Source: Bryobacterales bacterium (GTDB taxonomy: Bacteria > Acidobacteriota > Terriglobia > Bryobacterales > Bryobacteraceae). Taken from it: DNA of 10,044 nt. The notes beneath the pieces are model-generated. The model saw only the letters and a program-made list of their open reading frames with translations, did no database searches and had not been told where the DNA came from. The stretch covers positions 1-10,044 of the forward strand of contig JAEUQE010000281.1 of NCBI GenBank assembly GCA_016789785.1, given 5' to 3'. Each line of letters opens with the position of its first letter. Position 1 is the first letter of the stretch. Positions 1-7,082 of the stretch are shown in pieces. The translations under genes and the position numbers were made by a program.

Positions 1-915
1 TTCGGCCAATGGTTGCTGGGGTGCGACCGGATTGCGCTGGATTGTTATCAGGCCGCCTATTTGGGTCTTGGGAAGGCGAAGTCGATCCCGGCACCGCCGC
101 CCTTCTGTTACATGCGAACGGGATTCTCGCCAGCCACTTACCGGCGCGGGATCCGGTTGACGAGGTTGGGCAAACAAATCAACCCGTTTCCGTTGATCCA
201 GATCCCGTATCACCGGCTGGTGAATCCGTGGGCCCTTGGCGCGATCCTGCACGAGGTTAGTCACAACTTACAGAATGAGTTGGGGCTGGCGGACGTGGTT
301 CCGCTGACGGTGGGGAGGGAACTGCACCGTGCCGGGCTGCCGCGGCTGGTGGCGAGCACCTGGCAGCGCTGGAATCGCGAGACGTTCGCCGATATCGCGG
401 GGCTGGTTCTGGGCGGCCCGGGAGTGGCGGGCAGCCTGATGGACGTGATCGGGCGCGCGCCGAAGACCGTGGTCACGTTTGTGCCGGATGCGCCGCATCC
501 CACGCCCTGGCTGCGGATGCTGATCACGCTTGAGTTACTCAAGCGGATGGGCTTCGCAAGGCAGGCCGAAGAATACCGGAGATTGTGGCTCACGATGTAT
601 CCGGATCCGGGCGCGGGCACGATTCCGCCAGCGCTTCTGGAAACCGCGCATGTGGCGATTCCCATGGTGGTGAGCATCATGGCGTTCCGGCGCTGGCCGA
701 GCCTGGGAGACAAGGCCCTGGCCGAGGTGATCCGGTTTGGGCCGAAGGAGCAATCGATGGTGGAAGAGACGGCTCACCGTTTGGCGAGCGGCAACGATCC
801 TGGTATTGTCCCGGAGCGATTCCTGATCGGCGCGGCGCGCTTCGCGGTGGACCGGAAGCTGGCACCCGCGGAGACGATTCAGCGGAATTTCTACAAAGAA
901 CTGGCGAGGCGTTGA
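1..915 (+). CDS. Zinc-metalloprotease-like protein of unknown function, 5' truncated by window edge
   Basis: The reading frame is open from the first base, so the true start lies upstream; TTG at 13 is only an internal candidate. About 305 residues are visible. Counting from the codon at 13, a HEVSH motif (His80, Glu81, His84; bases 250-264) sits in a hydrophobic helix context, 'ALGAILHEVSHNLQNELGL'. A second helix carries 'NRETFADIAG' (Glu123), which fits the third ligand plus the E-x-x-A/D pattern of gluzincins. This arrangement is known for zinc peptidases; activity here is inferred. The rest (about 150-300) looks helical, with no membrane segment visible. I do not recognise the family. 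It is the first visible gene of a four-gene run, and its TGA (913-915) lies 1 nt before the next ATG, which implies translational coupling. It could be a peptidase that processes the neighbouring proteins, or a zinc-binding structural protein. Confidence 0.75.
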   Translation, partial: FGQWLLGCDRIALDCYQAAYLGLGKAKSIPAPPPFCYMRTGFSPATYRRGIRLTRLGKQINPFPLIQIPYHRLVNPWALGAILHEVSHNLQNELGLADVVPLTVGRELHRAGLPRLVASTWQRWNRETFADIAGLVLGGPGVAGSLMDVIGRAPKTVVTFVPDAPHPTPWLRMLITLELLKRMGFARQAEEYRRLWLTMYPDPGAGTIPPALLETAHVAIPMVVSIMAFRRWPSLGDKALAEVIRFGPKEQSMVEETAHRLASGNDPGIVPERFLIGAARFAVDRKLAPAETIQRNFYKELARR

Positions 916-916
916 C

Positions 917-1507
917 ATGATTGCGGAAGAAGTTCGCGGCTTACAGGTGGAGTGGCAGCGGCTGCACGATCAGTTTGCGGCGCTGCGACTGATCCTCGTG
1001 GAGGACCGGCCGGCGCGCGGGCAAGTCTGGTTGATCGACCAGTTTGATTTCGCGATTGAGGACGCGTCGGGTTGGCTGCGGGAATCGAGCGGTGAACTCC
1101 ATGCCCTGGCGAACGCCAGTGAAGGCGAATTGAGCGAGCATTCCCTGGTAAGCCAGCACCTGGGAGCTTTGGGCGAAAAGTTACAGCGTCTGAGCCGTTG
1201 TTACTTCGAGGAACTGGCTAGCTTTGAGCGGATGGAGAGCCTGCAGCGCTTCGGAGTTGAGCGCAAAGGAGAGTGGCTGTCCTGGTCACGAAGCGCGCTG
1301 GCGGCGATCGGCGCATGCCGCGACCCACTGATGGAGGCGACGGCGCGATTGCACCGCTGCTGGCGGGCAGCCACGGCTGGGGGGCTGGGTTCCCCGCAGC
1401 AATGCGCGATGCGCCACCAGGACGCGGGCGGACGCCGTGACGGGAGTGGCGGAAACCCGGAAATTGAGCTTACTTATTCGGCACAAGGAGACAAACATGC
1501 AAGTTAG
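917..1507 (+). CDS. Small helical protein of unknown function
   Basis: A 196-residue protein starting at ATG 917, one base after the previous stop, with a GAGG (906-909) 7 nt upstream inside the previous gene. Residues 1-150 are rich in Leu, Glu, Arg and Trp and look like an all-helical bundle, for example 'LQVEWQRLHDQFAALRLIL' near the N-terminus. The last 40 residues are Gly/Gln/Arg-rich and probably disordered. I see no signal peptide, membrane segment or catalytic motif, and I do not recognise the family. The end overlaps the start of the next gene by 11 nt (1497-1507). Tight packing on both sides suggests that it is made together with its neighbours and may be a structural or adaptor partner. 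It could also be a fast-evolving regulator; nothing in the sequence decides this. Confidence 0.7.
   Translation: MIAEEVRGLQVEWQRLHDQFAALRLILVEDRPARGQVWLIDQFDFAIEDASGWLRESSGELHALANASEGELSEHSLVSQHLGALGEKLQRLSRCYFEELASFERMESLQRFGVERKGEWLSWSRSALAAIGACRDPLMEATARLHRCWRAATAGGLGSPQQCAMRHQDAGGRRDGSGGNPEIELTYSAQGDKHAS
1485..1490 (+). promoter_or_regulatory. Ribosome binding site that sets the start at 1497
   Basis: AAGGAG lies 6 nt before ATG 1497, a near-ideal Shine-Dalgarno placement. It selects this ATG over the in-frame GTG at 1437, which would add 20 residues and overlap the preceding gene much further. Confidence 0.8.
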
Positions 1508-2636
1508 CGTGCAAAAAAAGGCCCCGGTATCAGGCCTGCAGATACTGGTGCGCCGGGCGATTCAGGAACTTACAGGCTACAATGCCTCCGGTGTCAACCC
1601 ACAGGCTTTCGACCAGGCGTTGAAGCAGCGCTTCGAGGTGGTGGAGGCCGGCGGCAAGCGAGAGGTCCGGATTCGGACTTCCGCGGTGGACGTGGAGGCG
1701 CGAGCGCTCGAGGGTTCCTGGCGGGCGTTCTACCGCAAGACGCAGTTTCACGTGGTCCAGATGGAAGAGATCATTGCAGGGATCAAGCCAGAAGAGGAGG
1801 ACTGTCACACCGGCGAACTGAGGGAGCGGCTGGTGCTCGTGGAAGGGCGGCTGCGCCAGTTTCTGGCCGATATCCAGGGCCCGGAGTTGCCGTTGCTGGA
1901 CCGGCTGGAGAGTGATCTGAAGTTTCTCAGCGACCGGCTGGAGGAACTGAAGCCTGTGAAGGCGGCGGACCGTTGCGACACCAGCCAGGGCGAGGCCGTG
2001 AAGCAACTTACGGAGGAGTTTAGCGAACTGCGGGCAGACTTCAATGGATTCAAGGCGAGTTATCTTACCGACTTTCCCCTGCAGAGACGGCGGATGGAGT
2101 CGCGATTCCAGCGAATTCTGCAAAGCGTGGAAGCGGTGGAGTGCTCGGCCGAGACCGAGTGTGGATCATTCGAGTTATACACTCCGGTAACCGGAGAGTT
2201 GACGGTGGCGGGTGTTCTTGGCTGGGCGCGCCAGTTCGCGGCCAATGAGGGGCCATCGATTCTATCGGCGGCGGGGATCACCGGGATCGTGGCGGTTGGC
2301 ACTTACCTGAAGACGTTGCGGCTGGTGGTGCAGCAGGCAGCCGGACGTGTAGCGAACGTCAAGGTCGGGCAGGCACTGAAGGAGTTGGCGGCCAGTATGG
2401 ACCTGTCCGCGCCGCCGGTGGGCGCCGGACCAACGGGTGGTGGACCAACGGGTGGTGGACCAACGGGTGGTGGACCAACGGGCGGTGGACCAACGGGCGG
2501 TGGGCCGAAGGGCGCTGCCGGGACGATTCTGCCCGGGACGGGCGGTGCCTCGACGGGTGGTGGGCCGGCGGGTGGCGCCGCGACGGGCGGGTCCGCGACT
2601 GCGACTCCACCCACTGGACCGGGAGGTACTCCGTGA
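1497..2636 (+). CDS. Coiled-coil protein with Gly-Pro-Thr repeat tail, unknown function
   Basis: A 379-residue protein. ATG 1497 is chosen because AAGGAG sits 6 nt upstream. The order of parts is: a mixed N-terminal region (about 1-70); a long Leu/Glu/Arg-rich helical stretch with likely coiled coil (about 80-215, for example 'LPLLDRLESDLKFLSDRLEEL'); a short hydrophobic segment (about 255-271, 'ILSAAGITGIVAVGTYL') that could be a single membrane helix or a buried helix; and a low-complexity tail from about residue 305 to the end. The tail begins with five GPTGG pentapeptides and continues with degenerate Gly/Thr/Ala/Pro sequence. There is no signal peptide. The parts suggest a scaffold or filament-like protein with a flexible tail, but I do not recognise the family. 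It overlaps the upstream gene by 11 nt and is followed 93 nt later by the next gene of the same operon. Confidence 0.8.
   Translation: MQVSVQKKAPVSGLQILVRRAIQELTGYNASGVNPQAFDQALKQRFEVVEAGGKREVRIRTSAVDVEARALEGSWRAFYRKTQFHVVQMEEIIAGIKPEEEDCHTGELRERLVLVEGRLRQFLADIQGPELPLLDRLESDLKFLSDRLEELKPVKAADRCDTSQGEAVKQLTEEFSELRADFNGFKASYLTDFPLQRRRMESRFQRILQSVEAVECSAETECGSFELYTPVTGELTVAGVLGWARQFAANEGPSILSAAGITGIVAVGTYLKTLRLVVQQAAGRVANVKVGQALKELAASMDLSAPPVGAGPTGGGPTGGGPTGGGPTGGGPTGGGPKGAAGTILPGTGGASTGGGPAGGAATGGSATATPPTGPGGTP
2427..2516 (+). repeat. In-frame 15-bp tandem repeat encoding (GPTGG)n
   Basis: Five consecutive 15-bp units (2427-2441, 2442-2456, 2457-2471, 2472-2486, 2487-2501) and a degenerate sixth (2502-2516) encode GPTGG from residue 311 of the host protein. 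The first three units are identical, ending ggtggt; units four and five share a T-to-C change giving ggcggt. Near-identity at DNA level points to recent expansion by slippage or unequal exchange. Because the unit is 15 bp, copy-number change keeps the reading frame. Confidence 0.95.
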
Positions 2637-2717
2637 GCTGCGCGAGGGCGGGAGCCGCTCCAATCGACGAGATGGTTCTCCACCAGGATGAGTTCATAAG
2701 TGGAATCGCGAGAGAGG

Positions 2718-2723
2718 AAAGGA
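2718..2723 (+). promoter_or_regulatory. Ribosome binding site that sets the start at 2730
   Basis: AAAGGA within a purine-rich run lies 6 nt before ATG 2730. This favours ATG 2730 over the in-frame GTG at 2700, which has no comparable site in front of it. Confidence 0.75.
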
Positions 2724-2729
2724 ACTGCC

Positions 2730-3824
2730 ATGGCAGACAATAAGAAGATACAAGACCGCAATGACATACTCGCGGCGCTGAAGAACGCGCTGGCGAACCA
2801 GCTCTCCGGCGACTTGGTGCAGAACCCGCAACTGGCCGAGATTCTGGTGCAGGAGGTGGAGCGTCAGGTGGACGCGGTCGAGCTACGTGATTCCCAGGAA
2901 CCGCCGCCGCCGGATGGGGGCCTCGCGCAATTGGCCGGCGTGGGCGCCGGCGCGGCGACCAACCTCGGGGAAACCCGCCTCGTTCACGGCGTCCAACCTT
3001 ACGACGAAACCGTAACTTCGGAGCGCATTCAGGCGGTGGCCGATCTTTACTATATCTACCAGCACGAGCGCATCGGCGTGTTTCGGGTGGTCCGCAAACT
3101 GCAGGATCTCTTCCGCGCAGGTTCGGTTCGCTTGTCGAGCGGAAGCGGAGCGTTCGCCCTCTATCAGTTCGACCGGCGCCAGGTGTTGCGGTACACGATG
3201 AGCGACCGTTTGTCGGCATATCGCCGCGCCTTGGGATTCGGGACACGGCCGCTGCCGGCGGGAGCGAGGCCGAATACGGAGTTTCAGTCGCTGTTCACGC
3301 ATTTCGTCCAGCAAGTGACTCTCTATTGGCGGGACAAGCGTGTCTCTGACGTAATCCGCACACAAGCATATGATCCGAGTTTCGGTAGCATCGCGATTGT
3401 GCGGCGAGCGGGACTGGATCTGAGGAACAACTTGAAGTTCACGAGTTATGGCCATCTGAATGTCCTGCGCGTGGAAGTGATGCAGTTACTCGAAGAGGCG
3501 TTTCGCATCCTGGAATCCGAGGATGTCAAAAAGCTGTTCGGTGCGGAGACGGCGTGGGACGTGATTGAGGAAGTGAAGGTGCGCTACCTCGACGAGCGGG
3601 TGACCACGTCGCCACTGCAGCGGATGGCCGTAGCCGGGCGTGATGTGCTGGAGTGGCTGGCGCAGGGCCACATTCTGCAGGGCAATCGCACGCAGTTTGA
3701 GGCGCTGTTGGCGGATATTGCCGAGGCTGCGGAGGAATGGCTGACGAGCGCGCAGTCGCTCGGGGTAGCGCAGAGACGAGGTGATCAACGGGTGCTACCG
3801 TTCGAACGGCGGCAGACCGGGTAG
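2730..3824 (+). CDS. Helical protein of unknown function, last gene of the four-gene operon
   Basis: A 364-residue protein beginning MADNKK, with the start set by AAAGGA 6 nt upstream. Residues 1-50 form a probable helix pair ('ILAALKNALANQLSG', then 'LAEILVQEVERQVDAVELRD'). A Pro/Gly-rich linker follows at about 55-85. From about 90 to 355 there is a compact, mostly helical domain rich in Arg and aromatic residues, including 'LYYIYQHERIGVFRVVRKLQ' and 'SGSGAFALYQFDRRQVLRY'. There is no signal peptide, membrane helix or recognised catalytic motif. The domain looks globular and well conserved in style, but I do not recognise it. It lies 93 nt after the coiled-coil gene and 37 nt before a likely terminator, so it closes the operon. 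The acidic N-terminal helices followed by a flexible linker could be a docking segment for a partner; that is inference. Confidence 0.8.
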   Translation: MADNKKIQDRNDILAALKNALANQLSGDLVQNPQLAEILVQEVERQVDAVELRDSQEPPPPDGGLAQLAGVGAGAATNLGETRLVHGVQPYDETVTSERIQAVADLYYIYQHERIGVFRVVRKLQDLFRAGSVRLSSGSGAFALYQFDRRQVLRYTMSDRLSAYRRALGFGTRPLPAGARPNTEFQSLFTHFVQQVTLYWRDKRVSDVIRTQAYDPSFGSIAIVRRAGLDLRNNLKFTSYGHLNVLRVEVMQLLEEAFRILESEDVKKLFGAETAWDVIEEVKVRYLDERVTTSPLQRMAVAGRDVLEWLAQGHILQGNRTQFEALLADIAEAAEEWLTSAQSLGVAQRRGDQRVLPFERRQTG

Positions 3825-4434
3825 GGAGCGAGTTTCTACGGCCGGCTCCGGGGAGGTTTCACGGCAGAGCGGGCGGGTACGAGAGATGGAGACGTCTTTC
3901 GATCCGCACGCTCTGCCGGTTTGTGTTTTCGGGGTGTCTTCAATCTTGTTCTCGCGGGTGTTGCGGCGCCCAGGTTAACAGGCACTGGTCACTCCGGTAG
4001 AACTCGCTGCGTACGGCAATTTTGTGCTGGCCGTGGGGCTGGTTTCGATATCCGCGAGTGGATTGCTGGTGGTTAGCGATGTGACGCCTCAGACCGGGGA
4101 GGCGTGTGTACTTCGGATGTCCTGCGATGCCCGGGTGCGACGGCCCAGGAGTAGGGTGCGTAGCTATCTCCGCATCTGCCAAAAGCCGACTCAGTTGCAT
4201 CACACTCCTTCACGTAAGGACTCGAGGCAAGCAATGCGGCCGCGGGTTGGGGCGCATGGCCCGGCCGCCGTCCAGCGGGATCGCCGACTGGCTCGATCCG
4301 CTGGTTCGCGCCCTCTCGAAGGGGAGATTGCACGGGTACCGATCGCAGCGCGGCTCCGCATTGTAGAATAGCCGTGTCCGGGCTGGCAACAGGCGATGTC
4401 AGTCGCGGCGTTGATTCCAGAGTAGCGAGGTCTT
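3825..4434 (+). other. 610-bp gap without a convincing gene
   Basis: No reading frame here has a ribosome binding site, a protein-like composition or a recognisable motif on either strand. It holds the terminator at 3862-3929 and a short hairpin at 4084-4105 (ACGCCTC/GAGGCGT, 8-nt loop, no T run). A weak -10-like TAGAAT lies at 4364-4369, about 65 nt before the next gene and without a good -35. The promoter of the second operon should be in this gap. Old gene debris is possible. Confidence 0.5.
3862..3929 (+). terminator. Likely Rho-independent terminator of the four-gene operon
   Basis: CGGCAGAGCG (3862-3871) and CGCTCTGCCG (3909-3918) are perfect 10-bp inverted repeats. After one mismatch the stem can continue with GCGG/CCGC (3873-3876 with 3904-3907). 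A T-rich run, TTTGTGTTTT (3920-3929), follows at once. The loop is long (over 20 nt), which is unusual for a strong intrinsic terminator. The position, 37 nt after the stop of the last gene, fits. Confidence 0.6.
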
Positions 4435-4974
4435 ATGTTTCTGCTCCGCGCCGCGGCGGCGCTTCTGTTCATTGCGTGCTTCGGCTTCGCGCAGATTCAG
4501 TGCGATTGCGATCCGGCGCGGCCGGAAACCATGAAGGTGCGCCCCTGCAGCCTCTGCGGTGAGGCCGAGAAACAGACCGAAGAGATTTTCTTTCTCAAGG
4601 ACATCAGCCCTCGAAAGCCGAACCGCTGGCTAGCCTTGCCGCGCATGCACACGCCCGGCCAGCATCACCTGCACGAGATGAGCCACACTGAGCGCACGCG
4701 CCTGTGGACTGCGGCCATCAAGAAGTCCAAGGAACTCTGGGGCGAGGAGTGGGGCGTGGCTTACAACGGCGCGAAGGTACGGACTCAATGTCATCTGCAC
4801 ATCCACATCGGAAAACTGCTGAAGGGCGTAGAGACCGACCGCGCCATGATGGTAATCTCCTCGCCGGCGGAGATCCCCGCGCGTCCGTTTGAAGGCATGT
4901 GGATCCACGGCCATGGGAAGAAGATGCACGTTCATCTGAAGGAACAAACCACAGAGACGGCGCTGATGCGATAA
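4435..4974 (+). CDS. Secreted HIT-like (histidine triad) protein
   Basis: A 179-residue protein. Residues 1-19 look like a Sec signal peptide (Arg5, then a hydrophobic core, cleavage probably near 'GFA'). The mature part has a CSLC pair (Cys38, Cys41), which could bind a metal, and 'CHLHIHIGKLL' with His120, His122 and His124. This matches the H-x-H-x-H-x-x active-site pattern of HIT nucleotide hydrolases and transferases and of the related CDP-diacylglycerol pyrophosphatases (Cdh). In those families the central His attacks a phosphate; the substrate here is unknown. An extracytoplasmic location is unusual for HIT proteins but fits Cdh-like enzymes, which act on membrane lipid precursors. GAGG lies only 4 nt before the ATG. 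The next gene starts 9 nt after the stop, so the two probably share one transcript. Confidence 0.75.
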   Translation: MFLLRAAAALLFIACFGFAQIQCDCDPARPETMKVRPCSLCGEAEKQTEEIFFLKDISPRKPNRWLALPRMHTPGQHHLHEMSHTERTRLWTAAIKKSKELWGEEWGVAYNGAKVRTQCHLHIHIGKLLKGVETDRAMMVISSPAEIPARPFEGMWIHGHGKKMHVHLKEQTTETALMR

Positions 4975-4983
4975 TTCGAAAAC

Positions 4984-6522
4984 ATGAACCTCGTTGAGAT
5001 TGCCCCGCCGCCGACCGCGCAGAATGCGGCGATTCATCTTCATCCGAAAGACAATGTCGCGATTGCGCGAGCCACACTGCAGGCCGGGCAAGTCATCGAG
5101 ATTGACGGCCAGAAGCTGGTGCTGACGGAAGTGGTGCCCATGGGGCACAAGGTGGCGATTCGCGCGATTCCGGCGGATGGCAGACTGGTGCGTTACGGCC
5201 AGGACATTGGCCGGGCCCTTACGGGGATCGAGCCGGGGCAGTGGATTCATACGCACAATGTCAGCTTCGAAGAACTGCATTTTGAATATGAGTTTCCTGT
5301 ATCTGAAGTGCCTTATCCGGCCGCGCCGGCAAACATGCCAACGTTTCTTGGCTACCAGCGGGAAGACGGGCGGGCCGGTACGCGGAATTACATCGCCGTG
5401 GTGGCCGCCTCGAATTGCGCGGCGCATACGGCGGAGTTGATTGCGGCAAGCTATGCCCATGAGACGCTTCCGCCCAATGTCGACGGCGTTGTGGCGTTTC
5501 CGCACGGCGAGGGCTGCGGGCACTCGATCGGCCCCGATACTGTCCAGTTGCAGCGCACTCTCGCGGGTGTGTTGAACCACCCCAACGTGGCGGGCGCGAT
5601 CATTCTCGGTCTTGGCTGCGAAGTAAATCAGATTGACCACTATCTGGGGAAGAACGCACCGCGCACGGACCGTCTGGCCGGACTTACGCTGCAGACAAGC
5701 GGGGGGACGCTGGCGACGGTGGATGCGGCCCGCAAGGCCATTGCGGCGATGATGGACGCGGCTTCGGCTGAGAAACGGGTCGAGTTACCGGCGTCAAAGA
5801 TTGTCCTTGGTTTGAATTGCGGCGGGTCGGATTCTTTTAGCGGGATTACCGCAAACCCGGCGCTTGGTGTCTGTTCCGACTTACTTGCCGGGATCGGAGC
5901 GGCATCAGTGCTGGCGGAAACTACGGAGATTTTCGGCGCGGAGCATCTGCTGGTGAAGCGCTCGCGCAACCGGGCGGTGGCCGAACGTCTGCTTGGTTTC
6001 GTGAAGAACTATAAGGAGTATCTGGTCCGGATGGGCGGGAGCTTCAACGATAACCCGTCGCCGGGTAACAAGGAAGGCGGACTTACGAATATTCTGGAGA
6101 AGTCGCTGGGCGCGGTTGCCAAGGCGGGGTCTTCTCCATTGATGGAAGTGGTGGATTATGCCGAGCGCATCCGTTCGGGCGGGTTCGTTTTCATGAATAC
6201 GCCGGGCTATGATCCTGTGTCTCTTACGGGGCTTGCGTCGGGTGGCTGTAACTTGATTGCGTTCACCACGGGGCGCGGCAGCGCAATCGGATTTCCCACG
6301 GTTCCCGTGATCAAGATCGCGACCAACTCGGCGATGGCGGCGCGTATGCGCGACAATATGGATGTCAATGCGGGGCGCATTGCTGACGGACAGGCCACCG
6401 TCGCCCAGGTGGGCAAAGAGATCTTCGACTTCCTGTTGCGGGTCGCCTCGGGCGAGCGCACTTGCGCGGAGAGGCTCGGGCACAAGGAGTTTGTACCCTG
6501 GAGAATCGGACCGGTGATGTAA
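4984..6522 (+). CDS. Altronate/galactarate dehydratase (UxaA/GarD family)
   Basis: A 512-residue protein, close to the usual length of UxaA and GarD. An N-terminal SAF-like domain (about 15-105) is followed by the long catalytic part. Family-typical stretches are '[17 protein letters not shown]' (121-137), '[14 protein letters not shown]' (173-186), '[10 protein letters not shown]' (208-217), '[17 protein letters not shown]' (277-293), 'NTPGYDP' (405-411) and '[18 protein letters not shown]' (427-444). These cytoplasmic, metal-dependent enzymes remove water from a hexonate or hexarate: D-altronate to 2-keto-3-deoxygluconate (UxaA), or D-galactarate to 5-keto-4-deoxyglucarate (GarD). The sequence alone does not tell me which, so no symbol is given. 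No other uronate or aldarate gene is visible nearby, which is odd for this pathway. There is no clear Shine-Dalgarno site; the start lies 9 nt after the previous stop, and a GATAAT lies 8 nt upstream. Confidence 0.92.
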   Translation: MNLVEIAPPPTAQNAAIHLHPKDNVAIARATLQAGQVIEIDGQKLVLTEVVPMGHKVAIRAIPADGRLVRYGQDIGRALTGIEPGQWIHTHNVSFEELHFEYEFPVSEVPYPAAPANMPTFLGYQREDGRAGTRNYIAVVAASNCAAHTAELIAASYAHETLPPNVDGVVAFPHGEGCGHSIGPDTVQLQRTLAGVLNHPNVAGAIILGLGCEVNQIDHYLGKNAPRTDRLAGLTLQTSGGTLATVDAARKAIAAMMDAASAEKRVELPASKIVLGLNCGGSDSFSGITANPALGVCSDLLAGIGAASVLAETTEIFGAEHLLVKRSRNRAVAERLLGFVKNYKEYLVRMGGSFNDNPSPGNKEGGLTNILEKSLGAVAKAGSSPLMEVVDYAERIRSGGFVFMNTPGYDPVSLTGLASGGCNLIAFTTGRGSAIGFPTVPVIKIATNSAMAARMRDNMDVNAGRIADGQATVAQVGKEIFDFLLRVASGERTCAERLGHKEFVPWRIGPVM

Positions 6523-6530
6523 CGGCGGCG

Positions 6531-6959
6531 GTGCAGACCGCCGTGGAGGAATCGTACGTTCATGAATCGCGTTTCCGTGCACGCTATGCGGAGACCGACC
6601 AGATGGGGATCGTCTACTACGCGAATTACTTCGTGTGGATGGAGATCGGCCGGACGGAGTATTGCCGGTCGATCGGGATCGACTATCGGGAAATGGAGCG
6701 TGAGGATCACATTCTTCTCACGGTGGCCGAGGCGAATTGCCGCTACCTTTCGCCGGCGCTCTATGACGATGAGATTGTGGTGCGCACATGGATTGAGCAG
6801 GCGCATTCGCGGCTGGTGACCTTTGCTTACGAGATCCGATGCGGTACGGACGGGCGTAAGATCGCGACGGGCCACACAAAGCACGTGTACTGCGGAAAGG
6901 ATCTTCGCCCCACGCGGCTGCCGCAGAAGTATTGGAAGGAGTTCGGGGTTACGCGGTAG
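6531..6959 (+). CDS. Hotdog-fold acyl-CoA thioesterase (YbgC/FadM type)
   Basis: About 142 residues, the normal size for the 4HBT family. 'RARYAETDQMGIVYYANYF' near the N-terminus is the family signature; Asp23, in the ETD stretch, matches the catalytic Asp of YbgC. The usual His in 'VYH' is Tyr here (VYYANY), as in many relatives. 'IATGHTKHVYCG' near the C-terminus is the expected late strand. The family hydrolyses acyl-CoA or aryl-CoA thioesters in the cytoplasm; the substrate is unknown. The start is uncertain: in-frame GTG codons lie at 6531 and 6543 and a TTG at 6462, none with a good ribosome binding site. GTG 6531, 8 nt after the previous stop, is chosen on family length. A strong GGAGGA at 6545-6550 points to an out-of-frame ATG at 6562 instead. 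It is the last gene of the operon. Confidence 0.88.
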   Translation: MQTAVEESYVHESRFRARYAETDQMGIVYYANYFVWMEIGRTEYCRSIGIDYREMEREDHILLTVAEANCRYLSPALYDDEIVVRTWIEQAHSRLVTFAYEIRCGTDGRKIATGHTKHVYCGKDLRPTRLPQKYWKEFGVTR

Positions 6960-7082
6960 ACGGGTATTGCGTTGCGGCGAGTTGTGGAGCGCAGCTCTCA
7001 AGCCTGCTACGCTTGATTCGGTGGGCGGCAAAACCCGTACCCGTCCTGTGTCTGCCAACGATCACGACTGATCACGACGGCC

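Noticed and set aside
1530..2123. Open frame on the - strand opposite the coiled-coil gene
   Set aside because: Shadow frame without protein-like motifs; the + strand gene has a strong ribosome binding site and consistent coiled-coil composition.
2427..2516. Tandem repeat considered as a CRISPR-like array
   Set aside because: The units are contiguous 15-bp copies with no spacers and keep a coding frame.
2359..3246. Long open frame on the - strand (295 codons), Pro/Arg-rich
   Set aside because: It is the mirror of the GPTGG repeat and the start of the next gene; low complexity, no ribosome binding site.
3798..3809. Perfect 12-bp palindrome CCGTTCGAACGG considered as an operator
   Set aside because: It lies inside the last codons of the fourth gene, with no promoter next to it and no second copy seen.
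4084..4105. 7-bp stem with 8-nt loop considered as a terminator
   Set aside because: No T run follows and no gene ends just before it.
4630..5640. Long open frame on the - strand (336 codons) across the HIT-like and dehydratase genes
   Set aside because: It is Arg/His-rich without domains and lies opposite two well-supported genes; it is an antisense shadow of GC-rich codons.
5905..7058. Overlapping long - strand frames opposite the dehydratase and thioesterase genes
   Set aside because: Arg/His/Pro-rich, no recognisable domain, and opposite clear family signatures on the + strand.
7061..7080. 10-bp direct repeat (ATCACGACTG/ATCACGACGG) considered as a target-site duplication
   Set aside because: The two copies are adjacent with nothing inserted between them; too short to support an insertion event.
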